From positions 24,508,131-24,572,130 of the forward strand of contig NC_045140.1 of NCBI RefSeq assembly GCF_008831285.2: a stretch of DNA of 64,000 bases. The letters are read 5' to 3'. The number at the start of each line of letters is the position of its first letter. The first letter of the stretch is position 1. The notes under the pieces were generated by a model. That model saw nothing but the letters and a program-made list of their open reading frames with translations. It searched no databases and was not told where the DNA came from. This stretch comes from Nymphaea colorata. Taxonomy: Eukaryota > Streptophyta > Magnoliopsida > Nymphaeales > Nymphaeaceae. Below, piece by piece: positions 12,106 to 25,736 of the stretch. Both the position numbers and the translations under genes were made by a program.

Positions 12106-14341
12106 TAAACCAATCTTCCTTTTTTAACTCTTTTACCTTATACTTCCCCATAGATTGTTAGGAAACCGGGTTGTGATTAAAGCACCAAGAAGAATGACCT
12201 TTGTCGTCATCATCATGTATATAGGAATATATATGCAGGTTTGCTGTTATACTTCATGGATTATTAATGTTGTTGGTAATAGAGGACAAAGAACGGAGCC
12301 GATTAAAATAAGCTTTTTTTTCTTTTCCTGGAATGAGTTCAACGGCGTTTCTGGGCCTTTTGCCGACACTGATTGGAGCGTGAAGTGATTGCAGGAAGGG
12401 AGAGATCTCGGGGAACAGTAAAATAGTTGGTGATGGAGTACAAAAAGCGTGAAAGTTCAGGTTTTTGAAGAATCAATTTCAATGTGAAGATGAATGATTT
12501 ATTGCATGCTTTTTCTAGTTGTGATTCTTTCGTCCTAAGAAAAACAGTTAAATTAGAAGAGGTGGAAGGGAGATCTGATGTTTGATTGACCGACGGCTTT
12601 CAGTAGGCATGGGTCCATGGGAAAAAAGCCTGCTGGTCTCTCTCTCACTTTCTAATGTAGGGTCCCCTGCCTAAGGCCTGAGAAGGCAGAGGGATGGGCC
12701 TGGTTTTGTTCCCCCCCAAAGGCGTTAACTAGATCTTTTGTAGGCCCGGGCTTACGTCCAGTTGCATGTGATTGGTTTCTTTTCATGCAAGTGAAGAGAA
12801 AGAAAGAGAAAAGAAAAGGCCTTTCCTGTAGCGGTCATGTGAGATGAAACCGATTCCAAGAAATGTTCCTTCGGGGAGTTTAATTCTCCGTTGAGATGAA
12901 TCAAAGACTTGCACTAAGAAATATGTGTATGATAGGTGAAATTCTCCGGCCAACTGGTCCTCTGGCCAATCACAGCCGATACAATCATCGGGTGGATGTG
13001 ATTAAACCTTGGTGAGGGCCGGTAGGCAGTCAGCGAGTTCGAAGAATACCCATGACATCAACGTGCAAGAGATGAAGTGTTGCCAGGAAAGTAGATCGTT
13101 GGCCATATGCCTTAGTTCGGTCATCATGTATCTTGGAGAAATAATGGGTCATGTATCTTGAAGAAATAAGGAGTCAGATGCATGTTTCAAGTTTTAATTG
13201 ACTTAATGGACCCACAGTTGGGCACATTTTCTTTGACGAGGAAAGATCTATACTTGTGTGTTACGTTTAAAAGGAGGAGAATTTTCCTCCAAAAAGTCCT
13301 ACCATCCACTTCCCTCGAGCCAAGCCACTGTCCGTCTTCTTAGTCAGCCACTTGAAGAAAAAAGGTCGCGAGCTAAAATGATTCCAGCAGTCGCCTGTTT
13401 GCCTATGGTAACGACTAGAAGAAGTAGTTACAAAATTTTGTCCTTCACTCGTTTTGCAAATGGTTTGGTTCTAGATTGATGATTTTGTCATTTCATATTC
13501 TACTGGAGTCGATTTTAATCTGGCCTCGACCATTGCATTTTACTGTCTCCGATCTACCCTGTCGGCGACCTCTAAAGTTGCATTTTACTCTTCCAAAGCC
13601 ATTCACAGAAGTAATTAAATTTCTTCCTTCCTCTAATCGATCTAAGAAGAGATGCACGTATGCTATGACCAGCTCAGCGAGACTAGATTGTATCTTTTTG
13701 TGGGTGAAGCTGAGGGAAAGTTTCAGTTGGGAGCAATCGCCTCTTATTTAAGCCACCCGACAATACGAACTGCATATTTGGTCGAGAGAGAGTTAAAACA
13801 CAGTGATGAGAATAAATTGACAGTCAGATTAAAAGCTATTCACATGGGAAGCATTCATACTGGGGTCCATGTTCTGTTTCAGTGTAGAAGTTTAAAGCTA
13901 TTCTGCCACAAACTGCCCATCGACTGAAGTTGAAGAAGAAGATAAAAGGAGAAGCAATCATGAACACTTCAGCTCTCCAAATCTGAGACATCTCTGAAGG
14001 AACTGAATAAACTTTGGAATTGATGTTTGAGGAAATTCAACTCAAGGCGTGCAGCACCACTGTGCGACTAACCTTTTTGGGGTCGTTCTTTAAACGCTTA
14101 ACACGTTGAGGTCTCATCATTCCATGAGTCAAACGAGAACGTTAAGTAGGAGTTGGTAGCCAATACAAACAAGAAAGACAAGAGTTTCAAACCTTTCGAT
14201 GAGACACGGAAGCATCCATGCCAATGCTTGGTGCAAGAAAACCGAACTCTCGAAGTGATAGTTTACCAGGATTTGCAATAGTTTAATCAAACGCTGGTGC
14301 CGGTACGGGTGTATTTCTCGTCCATTTGGTTTCCTGCGAAA

Positions 14342-14418
14342 GTGTTCCTGAACACTGTGCCCAGAAAAGGAGTTCTTAGAACGGAGTGTTTTACCGTCGC
14401 AGAGAACACCGTGTTCTC
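14342..14418. repeat. Cluster of three GTTC/GAAC palindromes
   Basis: Three perfect or near-perfect palindromes in 77 bases: GTGTTCCTGAACAC (14342-14355), GTTCTTAGAAC (14372-14382) and GAGAACACCGTGTTCTC (14402-14418). Each is two GAAC/GTTC half-sites around a short centre, and the centres are about 29 and 33 bp apart. Their role is unknown; they could be protein-binding sites or remains of transposon ends. Confidence 0.7.
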
Positions 14419-17284
14419 GTGTCCTGTGTTAGATTCAGATAAAGATCAGAGCAGGTTTTTTGCGGCAGTTCGATCGCCGTAACATGGAAATGTCGGACAA
14501 ACCTGAGATTTCAGTACCGTGATATACTTCTTGGAAGATATGCTTGCATTTCTAACAATCCGCTTGTCCCACTATATCATAAGTTGTAGATACTCAAAGG
14601 GAGCCCATGGGCCGAACCAGGAGATCTTTGTAGGTCATTCATCTGGTCTATGACTATGAGAACTATAGCAGAAGCATTGCTCCGTTTTTCCATTTTTTTT
14701 CTTAGTACTTACTCTTCCTCTTTGGATTGAAACTTTATGGTTCAGGAATGGGGCCACTCATGCAAACCAACATTTATAAGAAATCACATCCCCAAATAGA
14801 GATGCCCAATTATTTCCTCTGCATTTGGGACGCTGGGGGCACCAGCTCAATATTATGAAATAGTGACATACCATTATTAAGATGTGACTGACCTTATAAT
14901 TCAGTAGGCCTTCGCACTCATCTGTTGCAAATTTGCGTGTGATACACACACACACTCTCTTCCACAGAGAGAGAGAGAGAGAGAGAGAGAGATCACTCCA
15001 GCTGCGCAGCACAGCTTGACAACCCAAAAGATTTGGTATTAGGCCAAATGCTCATTTCTAATTAACAACCATGCAGAGTAAATGGAGAAGCCAATCTTCC
15101 AATGGCTTTCTTCCAATCACATGCTTTTCCAGGCTACTTCCAAAAGAAGCAATATGTTGGTCTGATCAGCAAAACTACAATAGTTTCAGCCACTCTTCTT
15201 TTATGTGCAAGATACTGAAATTCAATGGAGCTAATGGAGAAGCTAACCTTAAATGGCTTTCTTCCAGCCATGAGTTGAGCTCCTAAGCTTCTGAAATCCA
15301 AAGGTCTAGACAGTCTCTATTTGTCCTTAATATTTAATTCGAGCCATTCTTTTTTTCTCTTCCGCTATTCCAACTTTATGAACCGATCTTTATGACTGCA
15401 AAGCCGGTCATAATCATTTAATGATTTAAGTGCGGAAATGAAGTAATCTTCTCAAATTCTCGTCTTCCTAACTCCACTGGCTTTATTCTCAAATTGGAAA
15501 GACCATTGCTCAATGTTGCTTCATTAGCTCCAGTGGATATCACTCTGTATTTCCTTCTCTTTGCTTTCCCTCACTTTTGCTAGTGTGCAAGGAAGGCTAA
15601 AGTTCGCCTTCTTTCGCAGGGAAAGATCACATAACGCCAGGTCGACGAGATGTCACAACTCAAATTAAAATCCCACCAGTGCATGTACCATTGCCGTAAA
15701 GCTAAGGATACGCCATTCTTTGGAAACTATTTTTAGGTGACTACAGGAAGAAATCTAAGAAAGATGTATCAGGTCAAGGCTCGTTCAATCTAGATGATTT
15801 TTTTTTATCACTTTGTCAATTTGATCTTCCATTGAACTCATTTTCTCCCTAGTAATTTACTTTCTTCAGGGAAGCAGAGGAGACAAAACCCAGTTCTAAG
15901 GCTTCGGGACAGAAGCATGGAATCTTTACTGTTGTCTTGTCCCTTACCCCCTTCTCCAGAGGTTTCGTTTCATACGTTGGTCATTTTCATTCATGTTAGA
16001 ATTTGTAATGTTCCCACAAATGTTGTCTTTCGAGGCAGTAACTTTTCGTTTCACATAAATTTTCACTATGAGTTCAGCCGATGAAATTTCAAACGTCATA
16101 AAAATAAATCTAGTCGATTTTACAGTTCAATTTGTTTGGACTCGATTTGAGAGTCTGGATGAGTAAAAACGATCTATAAATAATAAGACTTTGACGTGAA
16201 GAAAGCATGTCTTCCTATAAGGATTGAACTTCTGCCATTGATTTTAGCACATTAAGGTCGGTTTCTGAAAATTTGATGGCTGATCTCCAGTAACGAATAC
16301 TGTAGATCACACCAAAAAAGTCCAAAAGCACGACCATCTTGGTGTTGAATTTTGTATGGTAATGAGTTGAGAGATTTTCCAGACGAAGACAGTTTTCTAT
16401 AGCAAAGCAATATCTGCTGCGGCTTTTGAGATCCTTTTTCTTTTGGAAACTGAAGGAGGTTATTGACCCGGGGTTACCGGTGGTTAATGTGAACCCATCT
16501 GCAGGATAGTTACACCTAATTCAGTAAATTAGTAATGTGCAGGTAAATCCTGTTAAATTCTTAGCAGGAATGACACATGGTTTAAAGGTGAGCATTCGTC
16601 CTTGGTTCCATTGCTAGATCCCTTTTAACAATATGCGGTGAGGCCTGATGGGTGGTCAAAATAACTGTTGCTGCTCTTAATTTGTTTCCTCCTAAAAGGG
16701 TGGTCCTACCCTTTGTGGAGGCCATCGATCGATCAAAAATAGCGCCCAAACACCAATTAGAGTTTGATCTTTGAGGAGATCATCTGCATTTGGTACCTGT
16801 TCAGTTGGAACTATTAAACACCACAATGTTGAGGTGGCCTCCAAAGACTTTTGCGGAGTCTTAAGGCCTGTGCGATGATGCTTTGGATGAATGGGGTTGT
16901 GGTGCAGAGGCTTTTTGCTGTTGGGAGGGACGAGGTCAGTAGAAGACTTTTGGAATCATCTATTCTTGCTGATGTTACGGCTGACGATCTATCATTATAT
17001 GATTCACATTGAGCCTTAGATCTCCTTGGATCTCTTGGCCCCAAATAAATGTTATGGACGTAGGATGACGATCTATCATTGTATGATTGGTCATTTTCTT
17101 TTTCGCCTGGAAGAAGTTATTTGAGTACTTGAAAGAATAGGTCGTCAATTAACACTTCCGATGACTAGAAAGCCAGATCAAATAACATGAGCAAACCAGT
17201 CTCAGCTACGCTGCTGATAATCTATTCAATCAAGTAGGAAGTTTACTTTACAAGATATACTAAAGAAAGAGGAAAAAATTTAGG

Positions 17285-17700
17285 GATGTCAATATATACA
17301 ACTTGAATCATATATTCGACCGACCCGTTCTGAAAAAAATAGGATAGGAAAAAAATTGAATATCTGATTAAGAAATTGGACCGGCTTCACATATAAGAAA
17401 TAATATCTGATCGGATCCAAATTCGGATTTGTATATATATAAATATATGATCGGACTTAAAGTCGGATCAGAGTTAGTTTTAAACAAAAACCGTATATCC
17501 AACACCCTTACATTTTGAAAATTGGCCAGATTTAATTCAAAATTTATATTCGGATTCAGATTGTGATATTGGATTTGGGATTCGGATTTAAATATGGGTT
17601 TTCTTCTTTCATACTTGAATCCAGACATGTGAATATCCAAAAAGTGGATATGGTTAATAGTATATCTTATTTGAATCTGATCCATTGTCATGCCTAACAG
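17285..17700. repeat. Degenerate ATCCGAATCC-type repeat, copy 1
   Basis: A stretch rich in variants of GGATTCGGAT/ATCCAAATCC, including a segment around ATTAAGAAATTGGACC. A related segment lies in reverse orientation at about 35880-36190. The minus-strand open frame across it (17368-17691) is composed of the repeat and is not a gene. Probably a family of transposon-derived or simple-sequence-derived DNA. Confidence 0.5.
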
Positions 17701-20401
17701 AACTCGATTCTACAATTCTCTATCATAAGCATCTCCTGTTGCAGATCCTTACTTTGAACAGTTCCAAGAACAGATCAACCCTGTCTGCACGACATACTTC
17801 ATGAAAAGTGAGGACTACTTTTTGCAGTTGCAAGATTAGAGTTATGAGAAAATGTCAGTTTAAAGATATAGGCCTACGTCAATTCCTAGAACATGAGAAC
17901 TCCAAGAGAAGTGAAGTATAGTTGGCAATACAATGGAAGATTGAAATCGGGGATAGCAACCAAATTCCCAGAGAAGGAAAAATTAACAAATGGTTAAAGG
18001 AGTTTGGTCTCCTCAATCCCGGAAAGAACAAAGAGAATCACCTGCGTTCCTCAAGCAAGAATCGATAGTTTCACTGGGAAAAAGGAACTTGCAGACAGAT
18101 GCTGAATATAATTCCAAAAGCAACTCGCAATTTATTAGTTCCAACTTCTATCCAGCGGCAGCCAAATTTTCACTTTGGTTGCTCGTTGTTTGGGCTAAAA
18201 AAATGAAAATTTGAAATTGAAATCTGAAAAACGTAAACAGAAGAGACTATTTCAGACCACACTTTCGGTAATTCGCCGAGAAGTCAAATGATCCACTAAA
18301 TAATATTCAAGTAGTTGGAATGTCTTCTATTCCACGTGATATACTCTAGCTCCAACTATGGAACTTTAGTTCAACAGGCGATGCATGCATACGGCACAGA
18401 TTCTATTCTCTGGTCTAATCAGAGTGGAATTCTTCACAGCCATTAGCAGGGAGTTTTCCTTTCGGATATTGATCATCAATTTATTATGTCCGGCGCTATG
18501 TTTTTTTTTTCTGGTCTATCTCAAGCTTCTTTATAAAGATCTCTCGCAATTTACGGGACTAAACCTACAAATGTTACGAGCTCTGTCCTGTTTTTCTTCT
18601 TACTGTATGGTAATAATATACATGCATGAGAGCTTGTGCCTGTATAAGTCCCACACTCCCACTAATGACAAAAAGCAAACCTGTTCTGTAAAGAAAATCT
18701 ACTGAAGCAATTTGTTACCTTTCAGAAATTATCAAAGTTCTTGAATATATCATTTTTCTAACGGTTGACATGAACAGGAGATACAAACCTCTGTCCACCC
18801 GCTTAGCTATCAGTTGCCTGAGTCTATGAAAGTGTTCATAGATTCCATACAAGTATGCCATTGGAGATGTGATACGTAGAAACGACGCCGGAGGTCAAAC
18901 CACTGTAACAGGTCTTCCTCCCGACTCCGAGAGTGGTTTTTCGTTATTGAGGAAGGAAAAAGGCAATACAAGAAGCAAACAACTTCATGATCGGGAATAT
19001 CTTAACTGTTCAACAGTTGCGTGAAAATTTTAGCCCCGGGCCCTGGTGAAATCCAAATCTAGATCAAACCAGACTGCACTATTAGGTGCACCACAGGGCA
19101 TACATGCGGTGAACCTGCATTAGTTTTTCTCCATAATTGACAAATGCTCAGCGTACAGGAGATTTTATAAACCAAGAATGTTCAAGCTTCAAATGGTTTA
19201 TTTTTAACTTATAAACTTTTATTTCTGTGAAAAAAGCATGACCAGTATTTTAGATTTTTTGCACATGAAAGTGGCATTCATAAGAAACTAAGCTATGTGT
19301 ATAATAAGCTCATCTGAAGTATAACCAGATGTACTATAATATATATAATATCTTATATACTTAACTGAGAAAGTGGTACAAATTGCCATCCGCAGCCAGA
19401 AATTAGAAGTTAGAAAAAAGAAGAGAAGAAAAAAGACAGATCAATTCAATTTTCATTCATTTTTTGGGGTCCTCCCTATGGGTTGAATCAGGTCATTCAG
19501 AAATCTCAGAGAGGGGAAGCACATGCAGCCATGATGTCCTTTTATTAATGTCTGTCCCGCTCCTATCCACTCCCCTTTTCTCCACACTTGGCATTTCTTT
19601 CGATGTGTCCCAGAGGATGCTTAGGCACATCCTCAGCTTAAGCAGAGAAAATCGTATAAACTAGGACCGAAAATTCTGAAAGATAAAACAAAATGAGGTA
19701 AAATATTTCAGAACTCACGAGTTCACTTTCACTTGTCATGAGGCCAATTAGGTGCACTCTTGCAGACAAGAAGAACCTAAGCATTTCAAAAGAAAGCCAA
19801 CAAAAGCAGTATTTACTTGGCTAGGAGAATGTATTTGAACGCTCCCAAGTTGAACTAACTGTGTTTCCTTTGGACATTTTGGGTGCATTTCTCTTGGCAT
19901 AATTTGATAAAGGTCTGTCTAACTCCATCTTAGTTCTGTTGACATAAGAATAGGCAGAAGGTCAGGAATCTCATGAGAAAACGACCAAATGATTTCAAAT
20001 ATCAGTTTTCGGTAAGAACATCGAATATCTTGTGAGAAATTGAAAGAGGAAAGTTTTTTTTTCTTAGGTTGGCGTCAGGGGAAATGAACATTGATCCTTC
20101 TTTGGTTTCTTAAAGAAAGAAAAAGAAACAATTTTTTTCACGAGCAATAACTGCGGGGTGCCTGGTTTTGTGTAGAGGTACACATTGCTTTGCTGTATTG
20201 CATGTGAGTGCATTCTAGTGCCATCTCCCCTTTCTCTCTCACTTGCCTTCCATTGCGAGATAGAAAGAGATGCAAATCCTACTCCGTTTTGTCTTTTTTC
20301 TTTTTTCTCTCTCTGGAGCACTTGCGCAATGAAACGTGGGAAAATGAATGTTACTGTAGGGCATGTCATCTGTTCGTAGCCTTTTTGTTCTAAACTGAAG
20401 G

Positions 20402-20428
20402 TCTCTCTCTCTCTCTCTCTCTCTCTCT
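20402..20428 (+). repeat. (CT)13 microsatellite upstream of SOFL
   Basis: A perfect CT run 58 bases upstream of the SOFL start codon. A CTACAG acceptor-like site follows at about 20452-20457, so it could be either the polypyrimidine tract of a 5' UTR intron or part of the leader. Confidence 0.85.
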
Positions 20429-20486
20429 GTACATTGCTTCACTTCGTTTGTCTACAGAACCAGAAGGGAAAAATTACTTTGGAAGA

Positions 20487-21352
20487 ATGTTGGGCATGAA
20501 CCAAGAAACTGCAGGGTGCAGCAGCGGATGTGAATCCGGATGGACCATGTACCTGGAGCACTCTGTGAGGGCACCTGCGCCACCCCCTTGTGAGATTCAA
20601 GATGGTGAATGTGAGGAGGAGGATCTTTCCATGGTTTCTGATGCCTCTTCCGGACCTCCACAGCTGCAATCTGAGGACGTGCCGACTCAAAACTGCCGTG
20701 CCGGCGAACAGAACGGTCCTGCTGCTGCTGCTAATGGGTCGTGTCTTCATACTTCCAGTAAAAGAAGGAGAGTTCAAGATAGTGAACACAATCCTTCTTC
20801 TTCCGATGATACTGCCAGCTCTCATCTCGTAAGCAAGGTACTCTCTGACGCGCGTGCACACGCACGCACACAGAATATAATGTATGTTACTTTGGTATTC
20901 TTGGTTACCTTTTTTATGTTTTATATGTTAAAAACAGGACAGTGTTTCTCCTGGAGATGGTCGAAGCATGGAGAATTTTTTGGACTTCTCACAGGGCTTC
21001 TCGACCACATCTTTCAAGGTCTTCTCTAAAGTTATCTTTGCTTTTGATTCTCATATTCTTTCTGATATGTTTCTTACCACCAACGGATAATGCGGAGCAA
21101 ATTCATAGTTTTTTTTGTGTTCTGACTAACTAAATCCATCGTGCTTAACTTGGGCCTTGCAGAAACAACCTGCATTTCAGGAGGGATTTGGTCACATGAA
21201 ATACCCAACTCCTGGAAACCCAGTAAGTCTTTTCGCTGTGATACTAATTGCTGTTGGCTTATCTGAATTGAAAAATCATGCCTTTAGTATTCTGTTGCTG
21301 TTCTTGTTTGTAGATTTCTGCAGAAGGAAGTAAGGGAAAAAGATGGCCTTAA
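20487..21352 (+). CDS. SOFL: SOB FIVE-LIKE (SOFL) protein
   Basis: A small plant-specific protein; Arabidopsis SOB5/SOFL members change cytokinin levels and affect development (family knowledge). Exons 20487-20837, 20938-21018, 21163-21222 and 21314-21352, all GT-AG and all phase 0, encode 176 residues. Conserved box A is SGCESGWTMYL at residues 13-23 and box B is SMVSDASSGPP at 48-58; both are diagnostic of the family. A basic KRRR at 92-95 may be a nuclear signal. The second exon carries FLDFSQGF, a late motif seen in longer SOFLs, and the last exon ends in a basic KGKRWP. ATG 20487 was chosen because the frame upstream reaches an acceptor-like CTACAG; an in-frame Met at residue 4 is an alternative start, and an upstream non-coding exon is likely. 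An AATAAA at 21665-21670, about 310 bases after the stop, may end the transcript. Confidence 0.85.
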
Positions 21353-21664
21353 GTAACCGACTACATTCTGCTATTTCCCATTCAGAGACGGAAAAAAGGG
21401 GGCTGCATGCAATATGGGCCACTGCAGAGAGTTGAGCTTCTGATATACTGATTACTGAGAGCGATATGAATTAGGTGTTGGCAGAAAAGAGAAGGAAATG
21501 GATGCTTGTTGCTTGCGTTTTTGTTGTCAAAAATGGTTGGTTGCAGGAGAGGATATGGTTTCTCTGCAATCTCCAGGATCTTATGCAACCACATTCCAGA
21601 AGGCGACCTCTTTGTTTTCCTGCTGAAACTTTTTCCCAACAGTTATCTACCTCTGCAGTTAGAT

Positions 21665-21670
21665 CAATAA
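21665..21670 (+). terminator. Possible SOFL polyadenylation signal (AATAAA)
   Basis: A canonical AATAAA hexamer about 310 bases downstream of the SOFL stop, at a plausible 3' UTR distance. It is a single hexamer in A/T-rich DNA, so support is modest. Confidence 0.35.
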
Positions 21671-24275
21671 ATTTGTCTAACACTTAGTTACTCTGTTAGA
21701 TCTTGTCTCCTTATGTTTATCTTCCTTCATGATCTTAGAGATTGCCTATACTAGGATCTAATATTGACTTTGGGATTTGAATATTGAAGCTTTAAGTGTC
21801 CTTTTCTTCACAGCTCTTGCTCATATTCTAGCTATCAGTCATAAAGAGTAAAAACAGAACGGCCTTGGTGCAAATTTTACTAAAGTTCATATACATTACC
21901 CTCTATTTTAGGAGCTTACTGTCATATCAGTAACTCATGACGGTCAGAAGTGCAACAGAGCCTTAATTGGCAGATTAATTTCGCCTGCCATTGTAGAACT
22001 TATCTGAAGTACTTTCTTTTATCTGAATTGGTCAAGCTGGATTACCAATGACATAACCTTTAAAATGCACCAATTTCACGAAGCATCTTTTGTGGGCCCG
22101 GGACATAGATGTCACGTCCAGTATCTACACCCCCCTCCCTTCCACCCCAATTTTCTCTGGAAGGTAGTAATAACCTTAATGCTCCATGGAATATGGTAGA
22201 ATGGTAGTAGAGAAAGGTCATCCATGAATTCTTATTGTCAGATATGCTGCAAACGTAATGCTCAAGACAGGTGTGGAATATCTATGTGCTTTTCATCTGT
22301 CTCAAGATATTGTCCCCATTAGTTCTAACTATTCAAAAACATGCCAGTTTAATATTAATTTATCCCTGCTTGTGACATCTTTTACGTGCCTGAAGATACT
22401 GTCTCAGACGGTTCTGAGTGAAAAGAACATGCCAATTTAATATACCTCCCTCTCTCTGCTGGTGGGTGCAGTGCAGGAATGCTTCGCTTTAAAATTGTGT
22501 TGGGTTCTGTGCCTTATTTTACTTGGGTCAAAGTCAAAGGATTTGTCTCCTGCAGCGGCTCGTTCCCTCTCATGTAAGTCGCAGCATGTGGGGATTTGGA
22601 ATAATGCATGCTTTTTAATAGAATATTTTCACTTCCAACTCAGTAATCCTGCATGTATAATCTCAACAAAAATGCAAAAGTTGTGAGCTCAGTGATGTGA
22701 AAGAAAAGCCCAGAGCCTGCTGTCACACCTGTTCTCATCATGCCGAAAGGAAAATAAGGAAAGAGGCAGTGCAGATCAACATGTCTGGTTTGCAGATACA
22801 TTTTGCGTGCTCCAAAGTCCAAAACTGTTCCTTTTCTTTTATATTTTGTTGACTGCCACCGGTCTAGAAAGTAAGAAACTGCTATATCTTCTGGTCATTT
22901 GCCATCTCCTCTTTTCTCATCTATCCTCCTCTTTTCTCCTCCTTCTTCTTCTTTTTCTCTTTTTTCCAAAGATGGGTCTTCATTAGTTTTAACTTTTTAT
23001 GACAGTAGACATGGCTGCCAACCGGCCTTCTCTGCTTCGTCTGATATGGCAGCACAGTATCACATGCCATGTGCACGCCCTCTGGCGCACACGCACCCGT
23101 TGCTTGGATATTAGAGATGGCAAACAGAGGGCTGAGACACTATTATCAAGAATGGCCATCAGACAAGATAAGCACAAGCTCTGTCTCGAGCTCTGGTTCA
23201 CGAGTGAAGAGTTGTAACGAAATCAAAGAAGGGACGGATCAGTTCAAGAAAAGACCGTCCCAGCTTCTAAAACGTAGGCTCGACTAGCATAATATCCAGG
23301 CAACAAGGAGCTGTGCTCATGTATTTTTGTAACAGATTGGCTGAACTTTTATGATCACCAGTTGAAGCTTGGTGCAAGTTGTTTTGAGGTCGTGGAGGTG
23401 TCCTGGAAACAGGGGGCGGAGCGGAGATTTTTTTGGCTAAGATTTACATTCATTTCAAAAACTCTTAGACATAATAAAATGATTAAGATGCAACAGGCCA
23501 ATAATTAAGGTCATTAGTGTATAAACAAACAACTTGTTGGATGCCACCAAATGTGAAAATAAATAAAATTTGTGGAACTGTGTAGGTCACTGCCCACACA
23601 TGCCCACATGTGGCTCGGTTCTTGCCTGGAAGGAATTTTGCCACTACTTCCAGGAGTGTCCAACCCAAAATTTCCTTATTTTTTGCTTTGAGTCCCTCCA
23701 AAAGAACATTTCCTCTTTGCTTCAGATAGTATTAGTACGTTCAGTACAAATTATCCGGACATCATATTTAATAAAAACAGCTCTCTCTCTCTCTCTCTCT
23801 AGTGCATTGCTGAACATGAGCGCAATTCGTCCTTGTTTGAAGCTAGAATTCGCATTTTGGCAGAACATGAGCGCAATGCGCTTAAGTATGGAACCTTTTC
23901 ACTATTGGCTGGAATGGAAAATTACAATTAATGGAAGGTAAATCAATTTTTTGTAACTTGGATCAGCCTTTGTTATTTTTGCATTTTTATGCAATATGTT
24001 TCGTTATTGTGGAGAAAATTTGACAAGCCCTCCCTAGCTTTTCTATCTGTGGCTTGGTATTCATGTTGGGCATTTGGTGCACCTAACTCACGAAGAAGAG
24101 ATGTGATTTATAAGAACAGAATATGGGCCGGATTTCCGCTTGATTTCTGCCAATCTTTTGGCAGATGGTCCGGAGCCAAGGTCAGCTACCTTACCAGCCA
24201 CGCCCATGACTCACCAGAGCAGGTTATGTGATTGGGTTGGGCCGTGAACACAATGAAACTGTTCGAGTATTTGAG

Positions 24276-24398
24276 GGGCTGTTTGGCATTAAAAGCAAAG
24301 TGTAACTATTTTATAAATCTAGATAAATTCATAAAACACTAGAACAAATGTTTAATAAATCTACTCTAAATTTTGAGGTCCTTACTACCAAACAACCC
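24276..24398. mobile_element. Short MITE-like element with GGGCTGTTTGG ends
   Basis: Starts GGGCTGTTTGG at 24276-24286 and ends CCAAACAACCC at 24388-24398, an 11-bp terminal inverted repeat with one mismatch. The 123-bp interior is A/T rich and non-coding. The size and the GTTTGG end suit a non-autonomous hAT-like element. I could not define a target-site duplication. Confidence 0.55.
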
Positions 24399-25733
24399 TA
24401 AGTTCCAAGAAAAGAAACGGAAACTCACAGACAAGAAAGCCCATTATAAGGATAAAATGAAAAAACAAAAAAAGTTACTACGTACTAAGTACTTGGCACG
24501 ACAACCTATTTTTAATATTAATATATATAATTAAATGTATATTTATTTATATTTAAATGTATATTTAATTTTTTTCCTAATCAGTGGCAGTTAATGGGCT
24601 GCGGGCTAGGCCTGAGCCCAATCAGCCCAATGTCCTGCCCACATGGATGGGTCGAGCTCGCATATCTATCAAACTCAAAGTGGTAGGACTAATGAAATGT
24701 CCTTAGGCAGTCAGTCACAGTTTCAAATCCCATTGGTATTATTTTCTTGCAAGATGCATCTTAGAACATATTTCTAAATGATATAGAATTACTCTCAGTA
24801 GAGTTGAAGACAAGGCCACATCGGACTTTGTCCCCGAAAAAATTCCGTCACTGCCTAACTGCAATCGGCAACCTATCAACAAAATCTGCACTTTCAAGGC
24901 AAATTCATTTTTCTATATTTGAAAGATATTTATATGTCATTTGCTCGTCCTCAGTTCAAGAATATCAGAACTTATTTTATTGCCAAGTGTTACCACAAAA
25001 GCCATTTTTGATTTACTAAGTAAAAACGTACAGACTATTTTTTTGAGTAGTTGTAAGGTAGGGACGAGTCAATAAATTATAGCCCATAAGCATAGGGATG
25101 AATATAAAACAACTCATTCAATATAATGCGGAATTCAAGAAGATCTACCACTAAAAGGTCTATGAAGTTATGAATATGATCATGGTAGCAGGGTACGGAT
25201 GTGCAGAGTTTTACAGCGGCTGCATGAGAGCTTAGGAAAGGGGGCTTCCCGGTCGGCTCGCCGGAAAAAGATGCGGACCGCCGTTCCAGTAGAGAATGGG
25301 GAGGAGAACACCGCAGGTCTCTCATGCGTCCAATCAGAAGAGGACACCAGAAAAAGAATTTTAAAACACGCAGAGTAGAAAACCGTGCATTTAGTTTGTA
25401 ACTTGCTTGTACTTTATGAATGAGGTTGTCTCGTTGCCGTCCGGCACTTAGCGGCGGAGCCATTAAATGGGTGAGCGCAGGCAAGATCCGCAAAACTCTT
25501 CCGCCTGCTGGTATGGGCGTAGAGTGGGTGGTCGCCGTCTTGAACTCAGTTTTTTAAGGCCCTTCGTACCATCCGGCCGCTTTGAACCTGGCCGTGTTAC
25601 TCGAATACCGAGAAATCAAGAAGGAAAAATTATGAACCACCTTCCGTCCCACTCTTTTCGAGAGAAAACGTTAATCTTTTCTTTTTACCAGAGAACAGCA
25701 TCTATTTAAAAATCGTTATTGCTCTGCAAGTGA

Positions 25734-25736
<3 letters not shown>

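Larger units (their letters stand above)
12106..20400. other. Intergenic spacer between the GT34 and SOFL genes
   Basis: An 8.3 kb A/T-rich spacer. It contains a 23-25 bp direct repeat (13124-13172), three GTTC/GAAC palindromes (14342-14418), a CA/GA microsatellite (about 14943-14992) and a degenerate ATCCGAAT-type repeat (17285-17700). The GT34 3' UTR occupies its first few hundred bases. Open frames such as 13258-13927, 16814-17044 and 18385-18705 show no domain, splice logic or codon pattern that would support genes. Confidence 0.6.

Noticed and set aside
17368..17691. 107-codon minus-strand frame
   Set aside because: Made entirely of the degenerate ATCCAAATCC repeat; no stop codons because of repeat composition, not selection.
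20448..20486. Upstream extension of SOFL beginning at TTG
   Set aside because: TTG is not a credible plant start and the stretch contains an acceptor-like CTACAG, so it is probably the intron end and leader.
21382..21687. Overlapping frames on both strands after SOFL
   Set aside because: They lie in the presumed SOFL 3' UTR, lack domains and disagree in strand.
24690..24760. Possible tRNA-like B box (GTTTCAAATCCC)
   Set aside because: No matching A box at the right distance and no cloverleaf could be drawn; too weak for a tRNA or SINE call.
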